Source: Alcaligenes ammonioxydans (GTDB taxonomy: Bacteria > Pseudomonadota > Gammaproteobacteria > Burkholderiales > Burkholderiaceae_B). Taken from it: 64,000 nucleotides of DNA. Below are positions 8,093-17,250 of this stretch, piece after piece. The DNA is taken from the NCBI RefSeq assembly GCF_019343455.1, contig NZ_CP049362.1:3410001-3474000 (forward strand), written 5' to 3'. Position numbers and translations under genes: made by a program. Below the pieces are notes generated by a model. The model searched no databases and was not told where the DNA came from. It worked only from the letters and a program-made list of their open reading frames with translations. Numbering within the stretch: the stretch's first letter is position 1; the number at the start of each line of letters is the position of its first letter.

Positions 8093-9073
8093 TCAGGCCT
8101 TTTTCTGAATTTTATTGTCCGGTTCTGCTTGCAGCTCTGCCAGCGACAAGTCCACCGTATCAGGCACACCAATTTTTCCGCGAGCCTTCAAATCCAGAAA
8201 CTCTGCCGTTGTAATCACGTCATAGTCTTTAGTCAGGCGGGCCAGCAACTTGCGATAACCTTCCAAACGGCTATCGTCACGATATTCACCCAAACCGTTC
8301 TCGTCCCAGAACAACAAGGACCAGGAGTGCAGCAAGAAAACCGCAAATGAAGGGTTGCCACTAAGCGTATTCAACAGTAACTGCCCCCACCAGGGGCGGA
8401 AGCGGAAATAGCTGGACTCTGGGTAAGTAAGGCGAGCCCACCACTCCGGCTTGCCTACCTTACCTAAAATCCGTTTCTCGGTCATGGGCACTTCAATTAC
8501 GCCGTTGGACCAAACAAAAGGATTGTTCGTGGGCTTGCTGTAAATACACTGATTATTATGCATGGCGCATACAGAATTGTTGAAGGACAAAGGAATACCC
8601 ACTGCCTTCAGGGCACGAATCGTATCCGCATTCCAGCGGAACGAACCCGCACGATGCGCCAGAACCGGCTTGCCTGTTACCTCGGACATCAAACCCGCAA
8701 AGTGCTTGAACACGAACTCGGCACGAGCCTGCTCGGTGTACTGGTTCATGTACTGTGGACGGTTCGACAAACCATGCTCTTTCCAGAAGCTGTCAGGCAA
8801 GTACTCCGGATGCGTGTGTAGTTGCACATCCTGACCTTGCTCATCCAACCAACGCACCACTTCTTTCAGTTCGCCCAGACGGGAGTAAGCCCCGCACAAG
8901 TCGGTAAAGAACACATGCTTGGCACCGAACTCGTCACCGATCTTGCACATCTCGGCCACCCCGGCCGTACCCTTAGGAAATCGCCCCCAGATCAGACGAT
9001 TAACATGGTCGTCAGAGGCCCGCTTGGGCAGCGCCTCTGTGTCGACCGTAATCATTGCGTAGCGATCCCTCAT
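8093..9073 (-). CDS. WbmS-like polysaccharide deacetylase, copy 2
   Basis: A 326-residue protein closely related to the gene just upstream in the operon. Shared blocks include VDTEAL with an N-terminal Asp, GDEFGAKHVFF, WLDEQGQDVQLHTHPE (an HxH pair), VLAHRAGSFRWN and KDYDVITTAEFLDL. This matches what is known of WbmS from the Bordetella O-antigen locus, a divergent NodB-type deacetylase; the Asp and HxH fit a metal-dependent amide hydrolase. It lacks a signal peptide, so it would act in the cytosol on a nucleotide sugar or a lipid-linked intermediate. The ATG at 9073 overlaps the stop of copy 1 (ATGA). Acetamido sugars such as the wecBC product are possible substrates; this is inferred. Confidence 0.75.
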   Translation of the reverse strand: MRDRYAMITVDTEALPKRASDDHVNRLIWGRFPKGTAGVAEMCKIGDEFGAKHVFFTDLCGAYSRLGELKEVVRWLDEQGQDVQLHTHPEYLPDSFWKEHGLSNRPQYMNQYTEQARAEFVFKHFAGLMSEVTGKPVLAHRAGSFRWNADTIRALKAVGIPLSFNNSVCAMHNNQCIYSKPTNNPFVWSNGVIEVPMTEKRILGKVGKPEWWARLTYPESSYFRFRPWWGQLLLNTLSGNPSFAVFLLHSWSLLFWDENGLGEYRDDSRLEGYRKLLARLTKDYDVITTAEFLDLKARGKIGVPDTVDLSLAELQAEPDNKIQKKA

Positions 9074-10029
9074 ACCTGTGTTTCTACCTGCTCTAAGTTA
9101 ACTGTTCGCGAAAGACGGATTTTACCCCGCGCCTGCAGATCCAAAAAATCTGCTGTAGTGATCACGTCGTAGTCCTTAACAACTCGTTGCAAGAACAGGC
9201 GGTAGCCCTCCAGCAAACGATCGTTGGTGTAGTGGAAATGACCATTTTCATCCAAATCCAACAAGGACCAGGAATGCATCAACACCACCGAGACTTTGGG
9301 TAAAGACCACAGAGGATTCTTCCAGAAAGTCGTAGGCCGCGAACCATATTGAAAATAAGAAGACTCCGGATAAGTCAGGCTGGACCAGCGATCTGGTTTG
9401 GCATCGGACATACCGGGTGTAAAACGCTCTGTCACCGGGACTTCAATCGTGCCGTTGGACCAGGCGTAAGGCAAGCAATCAGGCTGACCTGTTGGGCAGC
9501 GTTTTAACAAAGCAGCCCGCATGGACTGGTTGAACGACAAAGGAATGCCGACCGCCTGCAAAGCACGGATTGTGAGGGCATTCCAGCGGAAAGAACCGGC
9601 GCGATGGGCAAGGATGGGTTTGCCGGTAACGTCGGAGATCAGCTTGCCGAAGTGTCGGAAGACGAATTCGGCACGGCTTTGGTCTTTGTACTCATTCATT
9701 AAAGCTGGACGATGGTCCAAACCGTGGTCCACCCAGAAAGACTTGGGCAAGGTTTCAGGATGGGCATGTAGTTGCACATCTTGACCTTGTTGATCCAGCC
9801 AGCGAACTGCTTCCAGCATGTCAGCTTGCTGCCCCAGCGTGGCGCACAAATCTACAAAGAACACATGCTTGGCACCGAACTCGTCGCCAATAGCGCTCAT
9901 TTCGCGGATGCCAGCAGCTCCGGTGGGGTGTTCGCCCCAGACCAAGCGTTGGACGTGTTTGTCCGACGCCCTGCGCTGAAGTGCTTCGGTGTCAACTGAA
10001 AGGATTAAAAAACGATTACTAAAAATCAA
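9070..10029 (-). CDS. WbmS-like polysaccharide deacetylase, copy 1
   Basis: A 319-residue member of the same WbmS-like deacetylase family as its downstream neighbour. It has SVDTEAL near residue 11, DVQLHAHPE with an HxH pair near 83-85, and VLAHRAGSFRWN. There is no ATG; the likely start is TTG at 10029, which overlaps the lyase stop codon (TTGA) and suggests translational coupling. The two copies differ mainly in the segment after SFNQS/SFNNS and at the C-terminus, so they may act on different residues of the glycan. It has the GC-rich composition of genes to its left, while the gene to its right is AT-rich, so the boundary near 10029 looks like a recombination joint. Confidence 0.75.
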   Translation of the reverse strand: MIFSNRFLILSVDTEALQRRASDKHVQRLVWGEHPTGAAGIREMSAIGDEFGAKHVFFVDLCATLGQQADMLEAVRWLDQQGQDVQLHAHPETLPKSFWVDHGLDHRPALMNEYKDQSRAEFVFRHFGKLISDVTGKPILAHRAGSFRWNALTIRALQAVGIPLSFNQSMRAALLKRCPTGQPDCLPYAWSNGTIEVPVTERFTPGMSDAKPDRWSSLTYPESSYFQYGSRPTTFWKNPLWSLPKVSVVLMHSWSLLDLDENGHFHYTNDRLLEGYRLFLQRVVKDYDVITTADFLDLQARGKIRLSRTVNLEQVETQV

Positions 10030-12806
10030 ACGGTAAGCTCAGCGTCTTGATAGTATTTCCTAATAGCTGTTTTTGCATCAAGACCATTAGGGAAACCAAC
10101 ACTATGATTTCTAATAGATTTTTTTTGCGCTACATCATTTCCACTAAAATGAATTCTCTTCAATACATTGGGAAACTTAGCCTCAAGGATAGCCTCCATC
10201 ATCGTATGATGGCTGATTGTATAATCGTCTAAATTACAATAACTCAAACATTCTTTAGGCCCAGGAACAGCATTAAACATAGATAAAAGACTAAAATCCT
10301 CAAACTCATCATCATTAGCAGAAACAGCCTTTTCTAAGTCAGAAAACTGAGAATGCTTTCTCGGGTCAAACTGACAATTCGATACCATTGCTGTTTGATT
10401 AAATCTAGCAGCCATATCTAGAGCCACATGCCCTCCGCCGCTACTGCCATAAAACAAAATATTTTTTATAGAGTATTTCTTAACATAATAAGAAACAACA
10501 TATTCAATCAAATCTCTTTGACTAACCTTTTTTGTATCCAAAAACCACCCAAGATAAACAGAGCTGTCTCTATAAAACTCCAGGAGCATATCTGAAAAAC
10601 AAAGGACGCTAGGAGCACCAACAAAAGACAGATTACTTAGCCTAAAAACAGGAAGAGCTGTCCCCGCATCATTAGAAGTTGGGGGCTTAATGGCACCATG
10701 AAAAGAAACAAATAAACTATGGGAGTTATTATCTTTAAATGAATGACTTAATCCATCAAAAACAAAATATTTTAAACCATCATAATGGCGGGCGAATTTC
10801 GGTTCGAAAAAAGTTAATTTCTTTCTATCAAATCCGATTTCCGAAGAAATCTCATCATTAGAGCAATAAAACCCACCCTCGCGAAATCCCACTATATCAG
10901 CTAAAGAACTATCAACAGGGGAATTAGCAAGAATCTTAGTAACAATTATTTTCTTCTTATTTACGTACGATTCAAAAATAGAGTTAACCACAGGCTGAGT
11001 GCTTAAATAAGAAGGTGAAGCCCAACCTAAAAGCTTCTTTCCATCATCAAAACCATAATTGCATTTGAAATTCAGATCACCAACCTCATCTACACTTTTT
11101 ATCGAAACTGTATCCACACCATCAAAACTTCTAGCAAAAACAGATTTTTTTGAAGAATCTATATTAAATCTAGGATCTAAATTCCATGAGAGTTCAATTT
11201 TCCTGGATTGCTTCGAATCTGAGTAGTTACATATAAAATCAATTACGTAAACCTCAACTGAAGGCTTAAACAATATCACCCTAGTGTGAATATATGAATC
11301 TCGCTTATGGTTGACGGTACCTTTCGATATCCAATAACCTGAACAATAGATAGGTTTATCTGCAAACCCAGAGCCATACATATCTTTAGGGCTTCGACTA
11401 GAGCTTTTTTCGTCAACGACTAAAGTGTTATGAGCATATCCACTAGTAAAATACGCTCTAAATCTATCACTTTTATAGCCGTACTTGCCACTATCAATTA
11501 ATAAATATTTACCTTTTTCTTGCCACACGAAAGATAAACAATCCGAGTGCTTATGCACACCGCTATGAAAAGAGCCTTGAAAAAAGAGAAAAGAGCTTTT
11601 ATCTAATTCAACTGTTGGCTTGGATCTAACAACAACATAACCATCCAATAGCGCAGAAATATAGCGACCATTAGAGTTATGGTCCCAATTGTAAATAAGC
11701 CGATTATTTGCAAGCTTTGTTGCCGTCCCTGAATCCCCTACAGGAACACACTCCAATGATGGAGTTACCAACCAATGTTTTGCAAGATCACCTTGATCTA
11801 TGATTTTATCAATCTTAGATTTCTCGATACCCTTCCACCAAGGAGCATTGATTAAAGAAACAATCTTTTTTAAAACAAAAAAATGATATTCTGGGGAATT
11901 CTCTGTATGCACGCCATATTCACCTAGCTGGTTCTTTAACAACAGTTCCATACTAGATACTGCATAATCCCTTACCCCTTGGAGATTAAGCCAATCGGCC
12001 TTCTTAACCAAACATGCTAAAGACATAAGACCATGGACTTGAAATAAACCATGATTTCCATAATTTAAATTATTAGGATTAGATAAGTTACATATATGTC
12101 TCTCTATAAGACTCTCAAGATTATTAATTTTATGAGAAATGCGAAGAGCTTTACACCGCAAAACAAAATAAGTGAGTTTCAAGGCTCTGATGCCAACAGC
12201 CATGTCGTACCAGAACCAATCACCAACCTGGTCGACCGTACTAACAGCAGCGTCCCAATCATTAATCACCTGGGAGATATAAGATACATCCTGCGGCTCA
12301 AATCGCAATAAAAATGGATCTATCATACGCCACGCCTGAAGCTGATACATCCAATTCCGATCATCATAAGGATCAGCAAGCCAATCAATTGGAAAAGAAA
12401 ATTTATGGGCTTTAAGATCTTCACGACCCATTGCCATAAAACCTTCTCGCTTGTAACGCTTAATCTCAGCTTCTAAATCCTTAAACCTTCTAATCTCATA
12501 AAAACGATCATCCAAATAGTCACCACCAAAAGCATCTATAAACACCATTTCTGACTTTTTTATAGAAACCTCATTAGACCATTTCTTTTCAATCCCTTTA
12601 GCAGTTTTAATATATAGCAAAACACGCCAATTACCAATTGAAGCTAAAGTTTTAAAACCAGGAGCATCCTTTTCATCTATATAACCAATTTTTTCTACAA
12701 CAACTCCATCTTTATAAAGCCGGTAAGCGATTTGACCGAAACCATTTAATTTTGCCTGAATAAAAAACAAGCCATTTTCAAAAAAAAACTTAATCATATC
12801 TTTCAT
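10026..12806 (-). CDS. Heparinase II/III-fold lyase fused to an alpha/beta hydrolase
   Basis: A 926-residue two-part protein. Residues 1-90 are a beta-rich segment. Residues about 100-660 look like an alginate/heparinase II/III-type polysaccharide lyase, with an all-alpha part followed by a beta-sheet part holding FHSGVHKHSD near 411-419, LLIDSGKYGY and AHNTLVVDE near 460. From about 670 to the end is an alpha/beta-hydrolase-like domain with FYGSSGGGH at 785-793 (nucleophile Ser789 in GSSGG). No signal peptide is seen, so it may act in the cytosol. Lyases of this fold cut next to uronic acids, and wecBC next door make UDP-ManNAcA; trimming of the polymer and removal or transfer of an ester group are plausible jobs. 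The gene is AT-rich, unlike the deacetylase genes. Confidence 0.7.
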   Translation of the reverse strand: MKDMIKFFFENGLFFIQAKLNGFGQIAYRLYKDGVVVEKIGYIDEKDAPGFKTLASIGNWRVLLYIKTAKGIEKKWSNEVSIKKSEMVFIDAFGGDYLDDRFYEIRRFKDLEAEIKRYKREGFMAMGREDLKAHKFSFPIDWLADPYDDRNWMYQLQAWRMIDPFLLRFEPQDVSYISQVINDWDAAVSTVDQVGDWFWYDMAVGIRALKLTYFVLRCKALRISHKINNLESLIERHICNLSNPNNLNYGNHGLFQVHGLMSLACLVKKADWLNLQGVRDYAVSSMELLLKNQLGEYGVHTENSPEYHFFVLKKIVSLINAPWWKGIEKSKIDKIIDQGDLAKHWLVTPSLECVPVGDSGTATKLANNRLIYNWDHNSNGRYISALLDGYVVVRSKPTVELDKSSFLFFQGSFHSGVHKHSDCLSFVWQEKGKYLLIDSGKYGYKSDRFRAYFTSGYAHNTLVVDEKSSSRSPKDMYGSGFADKPIYCSGYWISKGTVNHKRDSYIHTRVILFKPSVEVYVIDFICNYSDSKQSRKIELSWNLDPRFNIDSSKKSVFARSFDGVDTVSIKSVDEVGDLNFKCNYGFDDGKKLLGWASPSYLSTQPVVNSIFESYVNKKKIIVTKILANSPVDSSLADIVGFREGGFYCSNDEISSEIGFDRKKLTFFEPKFARHYDGLKYFVFDGLSHSFKDNNSHSLFVSFHGAIKPPTSNDAGTALPVFRLSNLSFVGAPSVLCFSDMLLEFYRDSSVYLGWFLDTKKVSQRDLIEYVVSYYVKKYSIKNILFYGSSGGGHVALDMAARFNQTAMVSNCQFDPRKHSQFSDLEKAVSANDDEFEDFSLLSMFNAVPGPKECLSYCNLDDYTISHHTMMEAILEAKFPNVLKRIHFSGNDVAQKKSIRNHSVGFPNGLDAKTAIRKYYQDAELTV

Positions 12807-12818
12807 GTTAAAAACACA

Positions 12819-14780
12819 CTAAGAATCAAAGCCATGATATCTAGCCAAGACATTCTGAGCAACTTCAGCGGTTTTAATCCAAGTCCTCTGATTCTCAACC
12901 CATGCTCTACCATTCATGCCTAATTTTTGTCGAAGTTCATTATTATGAATTAAAGTTTTTAGCTTTTCCGCTAAGTCTTTAATACTTCCCTTCTCGAAAA
13001 CCAAGCCTGTTTCATTCTCAATGACCATCTCCCTCAAAGCTTGAACAGAAGAAACTAAAATCGCTTTCTGCATCGCCAAAGCCTCCAAAGGCTTCATTGG
13101 AGATACCATTTCTGTAACTGGTTGCGGTTTCCTTGGAAATGGAGCTATATCAATTAATGAATAATATGCCTCAACTTGTTCATGAGGAATACGTCCAGGC
13201 ATAATCAGCTTTTCCGTTAACCCTTCCTCTGCGGCAACTCTCAAGATTTCTGCTGTGATCGGCCCACGCTCTGACCCAGATGCATTTTCATTTCCTACTA
13301 ACAATAACCTAAAGTCAATATTTTCTTTCACTAGCAAAGCACATGCCTGCGCTAAATTATCAAGCCCTTCATACTGGACAAAGCTTCCTATATAGCCGAT
13401 AACAGGCACATCACCTGGGATACCCAACTTAGTCGCTAAGTCTTTGTCTCGAACTCTAGGAGAGAATTTTTTTGGATCGCAAGAATTAGGCAGTATTGTA
13501 ATTTTATTCTGACTCACCCCTCTTCTGATTAGCTCATCTCGCATTGGCGAAGTCAACGTAAACACCTCATCTGCATACGTAGCTGCTAATTTCTCATTTT
13601 CAATTTGGGTCACATATAATCTAGTATTTTTAAAATCCGGCTCTCTAGAAAGTCGTGTAATCTCCCAAAAGCCTCGAACCTCATATATAAAAGGTATGCC
13701 TACTTGTTTAGCTGCAATTGCAGCCGGAATTGCATTCAAATGATTAGACGCAGCAACTACTACCTCAATTCTGTGCTCTTTCAGAAAATCAACAATTTTT
13801 TCAGAAGCCGATAACATATAATCCACCGCACTCAAACCCTTGCGCGATGGATCAAAAATTCTTAGATACCGTAATCCGTCAATGACATCCTCTGATGGCA
13901 GTATCTTCCCCTCATGATCTCCTGGTATATCAAATGGGTAACCAGGTCGAGATGCACAAACAACGTTATAGCCTAGTTCAGTCAATGCCACAGCCAAACC
14001 ATGACCTCGAGTAGCATAGCCTCCCGATGAGTAAGGAAGGCTATTATGCAGAAAATAAGCTATTTTCTTTGAAATAGGGGTATAAGATTTATTTTTTGTT
14101 TTTGATAATTTATTTTTTATTAAATCATACGCACCAGAGCTTTCTCTTATCTTCTCTCTTGCCTTTTCGATCCACTCAGCAGTGCTCAATCTTTTTTTTC
14201 CGATTTTTGAAATAAGATTGATCGCATTCTTCGCTATCTCATACTGCCCCACCTTTAAAGCAGCCCAAAATAATGACCTTAGAACTTTTTCATTTCCATG
14301 GATTGAATACGCGCATTTTAAAACACTGAAAATATATTCGCTTTTATTATTTTCCTTAAGCCATTTTTGAGAATCCACTAAGTCCAAAGACAACAGCTCT
14401 TTAACATTATCTTTATTGGCTATATTCGTCTTAAAAAAGCTTAATGCAGCCAAGTACCCACTTGAGGCAGCAGTCCAAAAACCAAATAATAGCTGCTCAT
14501 CAGCACTCTCACCCTTATTGTATCTCTTTGCCCTCTCAGCTACCCACCCACCATTCAAAACAGCTAATGTCTCCACAAATTCTGCAATAGAAGGATCAGA
14601 TTCTTCTTTATGATAACTCGGAACTTCTTGCAATTTTTTCTTGCAAAAATAGATATTAACTTTAAAAAACTCTTCACCTAAAAAATTAGACGCTTCTTGA
14701 TAAAGCTCTAAAGCCCCTTGGAAATCTCCATTTTTATATTTATTATATGCATCTGAAACAAGCTTACTTGAATTGTTCAT
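12819..14780 (-). CDS. TPR-like domain fused to family 4 glycosyltransferase
   Basis: A 653-residue protein. The first 230 or so residues are helical, with a TPR-like opening (AYNKYKNGDFQGALELYQEA). The rest is a GT-B family 4 transferase, with NSLPYSSGGYATRGH and ASRPGYPFD in the acceptor domain and VIGYIGSFVQYEGLD and PLEALAMQKAILVS in the donor domain. I choose ATG 14780, which has AAAGAG six bases upstream; an in-frame TTG lies two codons earlier. It is AT-rich like the lyase that follows 12 bp downstream, and a hairpin (14794-14823) separates it from wecC. The helical part may hold it to the assembly complex or to the growing chain; that is inference. Confidence 0.8.
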   Translation of the reverse strand: MNNSSKLVSDAYNKYKNGDFQGALELYQEASNFLGEEFFKVNIYFCKKKLQEVPSYHKEESDPSIAEFVETLAVLNGGWVAERAKRYNKGESADEQLLFGFWTAASSGYLAALSFFKTNIANKDNVKELLSLDLVDSQKWLKENNKSEYIFSVLKCAYSIHGNEKVLRSLFWAALKVGQYEIAKNAINLISKIGKKRLSTAEWIEKAREKIRESSGAYDLIKNKLSKTKNKSYTPISKKIAYFLHNSLPYSSGGYATRGHGLAVALTELGYNVVCASRPGYPFDIPGDHEGKILPSEDVIDGLRYLRIFDPSRKGLSAVDYMLSASEKIVDFLKEHRIEVVVAASNHLNAIPAAIAAKQVGIPFIYEVRGFWEITRLSREPDFKNTRLYVTQIENEKLAATYADEVFTLTSPMRDELIRRGVSQNKITILPNSCDPKKFSPRVRDKDLATKLGIPGDVPVIGYIGSFVQYEGLDNLAQACALLVKENIDFRLLLVGNENASGSERGPITAEILRVAAEEGLTEKLIMPGRIPHEQVEAYYSLIDIAPFPRKPQPVTEMVSPMKPLEALAMQKAILVSSVQALREMVIENETGLVFEKGSIKDLAEKLKTLIHNNELRQKLGMNGRAWVENQRTWIKTAEVAQNVLARYHGFDS

Positions 14781-14793
14781 ATACAACTCTTTA

Positions 14794-14823
14794 TTGTTCG
14801 GTCACTTTTCAGCAACCGAACAA
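14794..14823. repeat. 9-bp inverted repeat between wecC and glycosyltransferase gene
   Basis: TTGTTCGGT at 14794-14802 and ACCGAACAA at 14815-14823 form a perfect stem with a 12-base loop. In the operon direction it lies just before the glycosyltransferase ribosome site and is not followed by a T-run, so it is not a minus-strand terminator. On the plus strand it is followed by AAAAA, not T. It marks the change from GC-rich to AT-rich genes and may set mRNA stability or be a joint scar. Confidence 0.5.
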
Positions 14824-14848
14824 AAAAACCTTTTATATTAGATGAGAA

Positions 14849-16111
14849 TCAAACAACCAAACCGACAACATCAATCATATTTTCCTTACCTAGGATCATA
14901 TCAATGTTCTCAACAAAGGATTTATGCTTCACTAATACACATATAACATCTGCTTCTACCAAAGCTTCTTGCAATGAAGCCAACTTGATGTTTTCAGCTT
15001 TTAAGCTAGAAGGCAAAACATTCACATTCGGCTCAACAGCCTGTACTTGGCATCCGATCTCACTAATTTTCTTTGTAATCTTTAAAGCCGGACTCTCGCG
15101 CAAGTCATCAATATCGGGTTTAAAGGCCAGTCCCAAGCATGCCACTTTGATGTCTGCCATGCGTGCATCAGGACGCAGCGACAGCACTCCGGCAATAGCG
15201 GCTTTGACTTTCTCTACAACCCACTCAGGTTTGTAATCGTTGATCTCGCGAGCCAAGCGAACAATGCGAGCCTCTTCTGGTGTTTTGTCCACGATGAACC
15301 AAGGGTCCACAGCGATGCAATGACCACCCACCCCGGCACCAGGCTGCAAAATATTAACGCGTGGGTGACGGTTAGCCAGGCTAATCAGTTCCCACACATT
15401 AATATTCAAGCGATCACAAATCAGGGACAGCTCGTTGGCAAATGCGATATTGACATCGCGGAAGCTGTTCTCGGTCAGTTTGCACATTTCAGCGGTACGG
15501 GCATTGGTTGGCACCAAAGCACCTTCCACAAAGATCCGGTACAGCTCAATCGCCATCTCGGTCGCTTTTTGGGTCATGCCACCAATGACGCGGTCGTTAC
15601 TCACCAATTCATGAACGACACGACCTGGCAAAACACGCTCTGGGCAGTAGGCAACCTGAATGTCAGCTTCCTCGCCTGCTTGCTGAGGGAAACTCAAATC
15701 AGGGCGGGCCTCGGCCAGCCACTGGGCTAACTGCTCAGTCGTGCCCACAGGGGAAGTGGACTCCAGAATGACCAGATTGCCTTTGGCCAACACGGGTGCA
15801 ATGGCTTTGGCGGCGTCGGCGATATAGCTCAGGTCAGGTTTGTTGCCTTCCAGGAAGGGGGTGGGGACGGCAATCAAAAACGCGTCAGCGGGTTCTGGCG
15901 TCAGCGTAGCGCGCAAATAGCCACCGTGCACAGCAGCCTGCACCAGCATATCCAGTTCAGGTTCAACAATATGAATCCGGCCTTGATTAATTGTGTCGAC
16001 CGCGTAAGCGTTTACATCAACGCCAATGACATTTTTACGGCGGGAAGCAAATAATGTGGCAGTAGGCAGGCCAATATAGCCCAGGCCGATCATGGAGAGA
16101 GTTTCAAACAT
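14849..16111 (-). CDS. wecC: UDP-N-acetyl-D-mannosaminuronate dehydrogenase
   Basis: A 420-residue protein that closely follows Escherichia coli WecC as I remember it: SMIGLGYIGLPTATLFASRR with the NAD motif GLGYIG at 9-14, VILESTSPVGTTEQ, YCPERVLPGRV, KLTENSFRDVNIAFANELS and GAGVGGHCIAVDPWF with the catalytic Cys. It oxidises UDP-ManNAc to UDP-ManNAcA with two NAD. It directly follows wecB, so the pair converts UDP-GlcNAc to UDP-ManNAcA, a uronic acid building block for this capsule. ATG 16111 gives the E. coli-like N-terminus; a TTG at 16129 that overlaps the wecB stop adds six residues and is less likely. Confidence in the reaction is high. Confidence 0.93.
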   Translation of the reverse strand: MFETLSMIGLGYIGLPTATLFASRRKNVIGVDVNAYAVDTINQGRIHIVEPELDMLVQAAVHGGYLRATLTPEPADAFLIAVPTPFLEGNKPDLSYIADAAKAIAPVLAKGNLVILESTSPVGTTEQLAQWLAEARPDLSFPQQAGEEADIQVAYCPERVLPGRVVHELVSNDRVIGGMTQKATEMAIELYRIFVEGALVPTNARTAEMCKLTENSFRDVNIAFANELSLICDRLNINVWELISLANRHPRVNILQPGAGVGGHCIAVDPWFIVDKTPEEARIVRLAREINDYKPEWVVEKVKAAIAGVLSLRPDARMADIKVACLGLAFKPDIDDLRESPALKITKKISEIGCQVQAVEPNVNVLPSSLKAENIKLASLQEALVEADVICVLVKHKSFVENIDMILGKENMIDVVGLVV

Positions 16112-16125
16112 GCTGGTTTTCCGAA

Positions 16126-17247
16126 TCAAGAGATCAAGGTTTTTAGAATTTCGCTAATACGGGTGGCGGCTTTACCGTCCCCATAGGGGTTGTGCGCTCG
16201 CGCCATACGCTCATATTCCGCAGCGTCATCCAGCAACTGCGTGGCTGCGCTGACAATGGCGTGTGTTTCTGTTCCCACCAAACGCACCGTTCCAGCATCC
16301 ACGGCTTCCGGGCGCTCGGTTGTGTCTCGCATCACCAATACCGGTTTGCCCAAAGAAGGCGCTTCTTCCTGAATGCCGCCGGAGTCGGTGACCAAAAGGT
16401 CGCAACGATCCATTAGGTAAACAAAGGGCAAATAATCCAGTGGTTCGATCAAATGAACATCGGAAACGTCGGATAAGATACGACGTACTGGTTCCTGAAC
16501 ATTTGGATTCAAGTGCACGGGATACACCACCTGCACATCGCCACGGGAGGCAATCTGGCGCAAGGCCAGGCAGATGTTTTCAAAACCAGAGCCAAAGTTC
16601 TCGCGACGATGCCCCGTCACCAGAACCAAGCGTTTAGCTGGATTGATAAAAGAGAATTGCGACTCAAAACGGCTACGCAGCTCAGAGTCCTGGCGTACGC
16701 GTGCGGCTACATCCAGCAGCGCATCAATGACAGTGTTGCCCGTAATATGCACCGTCTTGGGATCCACACCTTCATGCAATAAATGAGACTGCGATTGCTC
16801 GGTTGGAGCAAAGTGCACATCAGCCAGCACACCCGCTTGGCGACGGTTCATTTCCTCTGGCCAAGGCGAGTACTTGTTGTGAGTACGCAGGCCAGCCTCT
16901 ACGTGACCGACCTTGATCTTGGCGTAATAAGCTGACAAGGCTGCAGCCATCGTGGTGGTCGTATCACCATGCACCAAAATCATGTCTGGTTGCCATTGCT
17001 TGTACACATCACGCATACCCAACAACACATTGCTGGTGATGTCATACAGGTCCTGACCTGGCTTCATCAGGTTCAAGTCAAAATCAGGTTTGATAGAAAA
17101 AATATCCAAAACCTGATCCAGCATCTGGCGGTGCTGACCCGTGACACACACGCGCGCTTCAAATGCAGAGTCAGCAGCCAATGCCTTAACGACTGGTGCC
17201 ATTTTGATGGCCTCCGGTCGTGTGCCAAATACAGTCAAAATTTTCAT
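16126..17247 (-). CDS. wecB: UDP-N-acetylglucosamine 2-epimerase, non-hydrolysing
   Basis: A 373-residue enzyme that matches the WecB family over its whole length: [18 protein letters not shown] at the start, [66 protein letters not shown] and [10 protein letters not shown]. It interconverts UDP-GlcNAc and UDP-ManNAc in the cytosol and feeds wecC, which follows within 15 bp. It lies 3 bp after the coiled-coil methyltransferase. Together with wecC it is the strongest clue to the composition of the polysaccharide. There is no sign of damage. Confidence 0.94.
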   Translation of the reverse strand: MKILTVFGTRPEAIKMAPVVKALAADSAFEARVCVTGQHRQMLDQVLDIFSIKPDFDLNLMKPGQDLYDITSNVLLGMRDVYKQWQPDMILVHGDTTTTMAAALSAYYAKIKVGHVEAGLRTHNKYSPWPEEMNRRQAGVLADVHFAPTEQSQSHLLHEGVDPKTVHITGNTVIDALLDVAARVRQDSELRSRFESQFSFINPAKRLVLVTGHRRENFGSGFENICLALRQIASRGDVQVVYPVHLNPNVQEPVRRILSDVSDVHLIEPLDYLPFVYLMDRCDLLVTDSGGIQEEAPSLGKPVLVMRDTTERPEAVDAGTVRLVGTETHAIVSAATQLLDDAAEYERMARAHNPYGDGKAATRISEILKTLIS

Positions 17248-17250
17248 AAC

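Noticed and set aside
1904..12806. A sulfatase plus a heparinase-like lyase as a glycan-degradation locus
   Set aside because: The sulfatase-fold protein lacks the CxPxR formylglycine motif and is of the LtaS type, there are no SusC/SusD-like genes, and the whole operon carries capsule synthesis and export genes.
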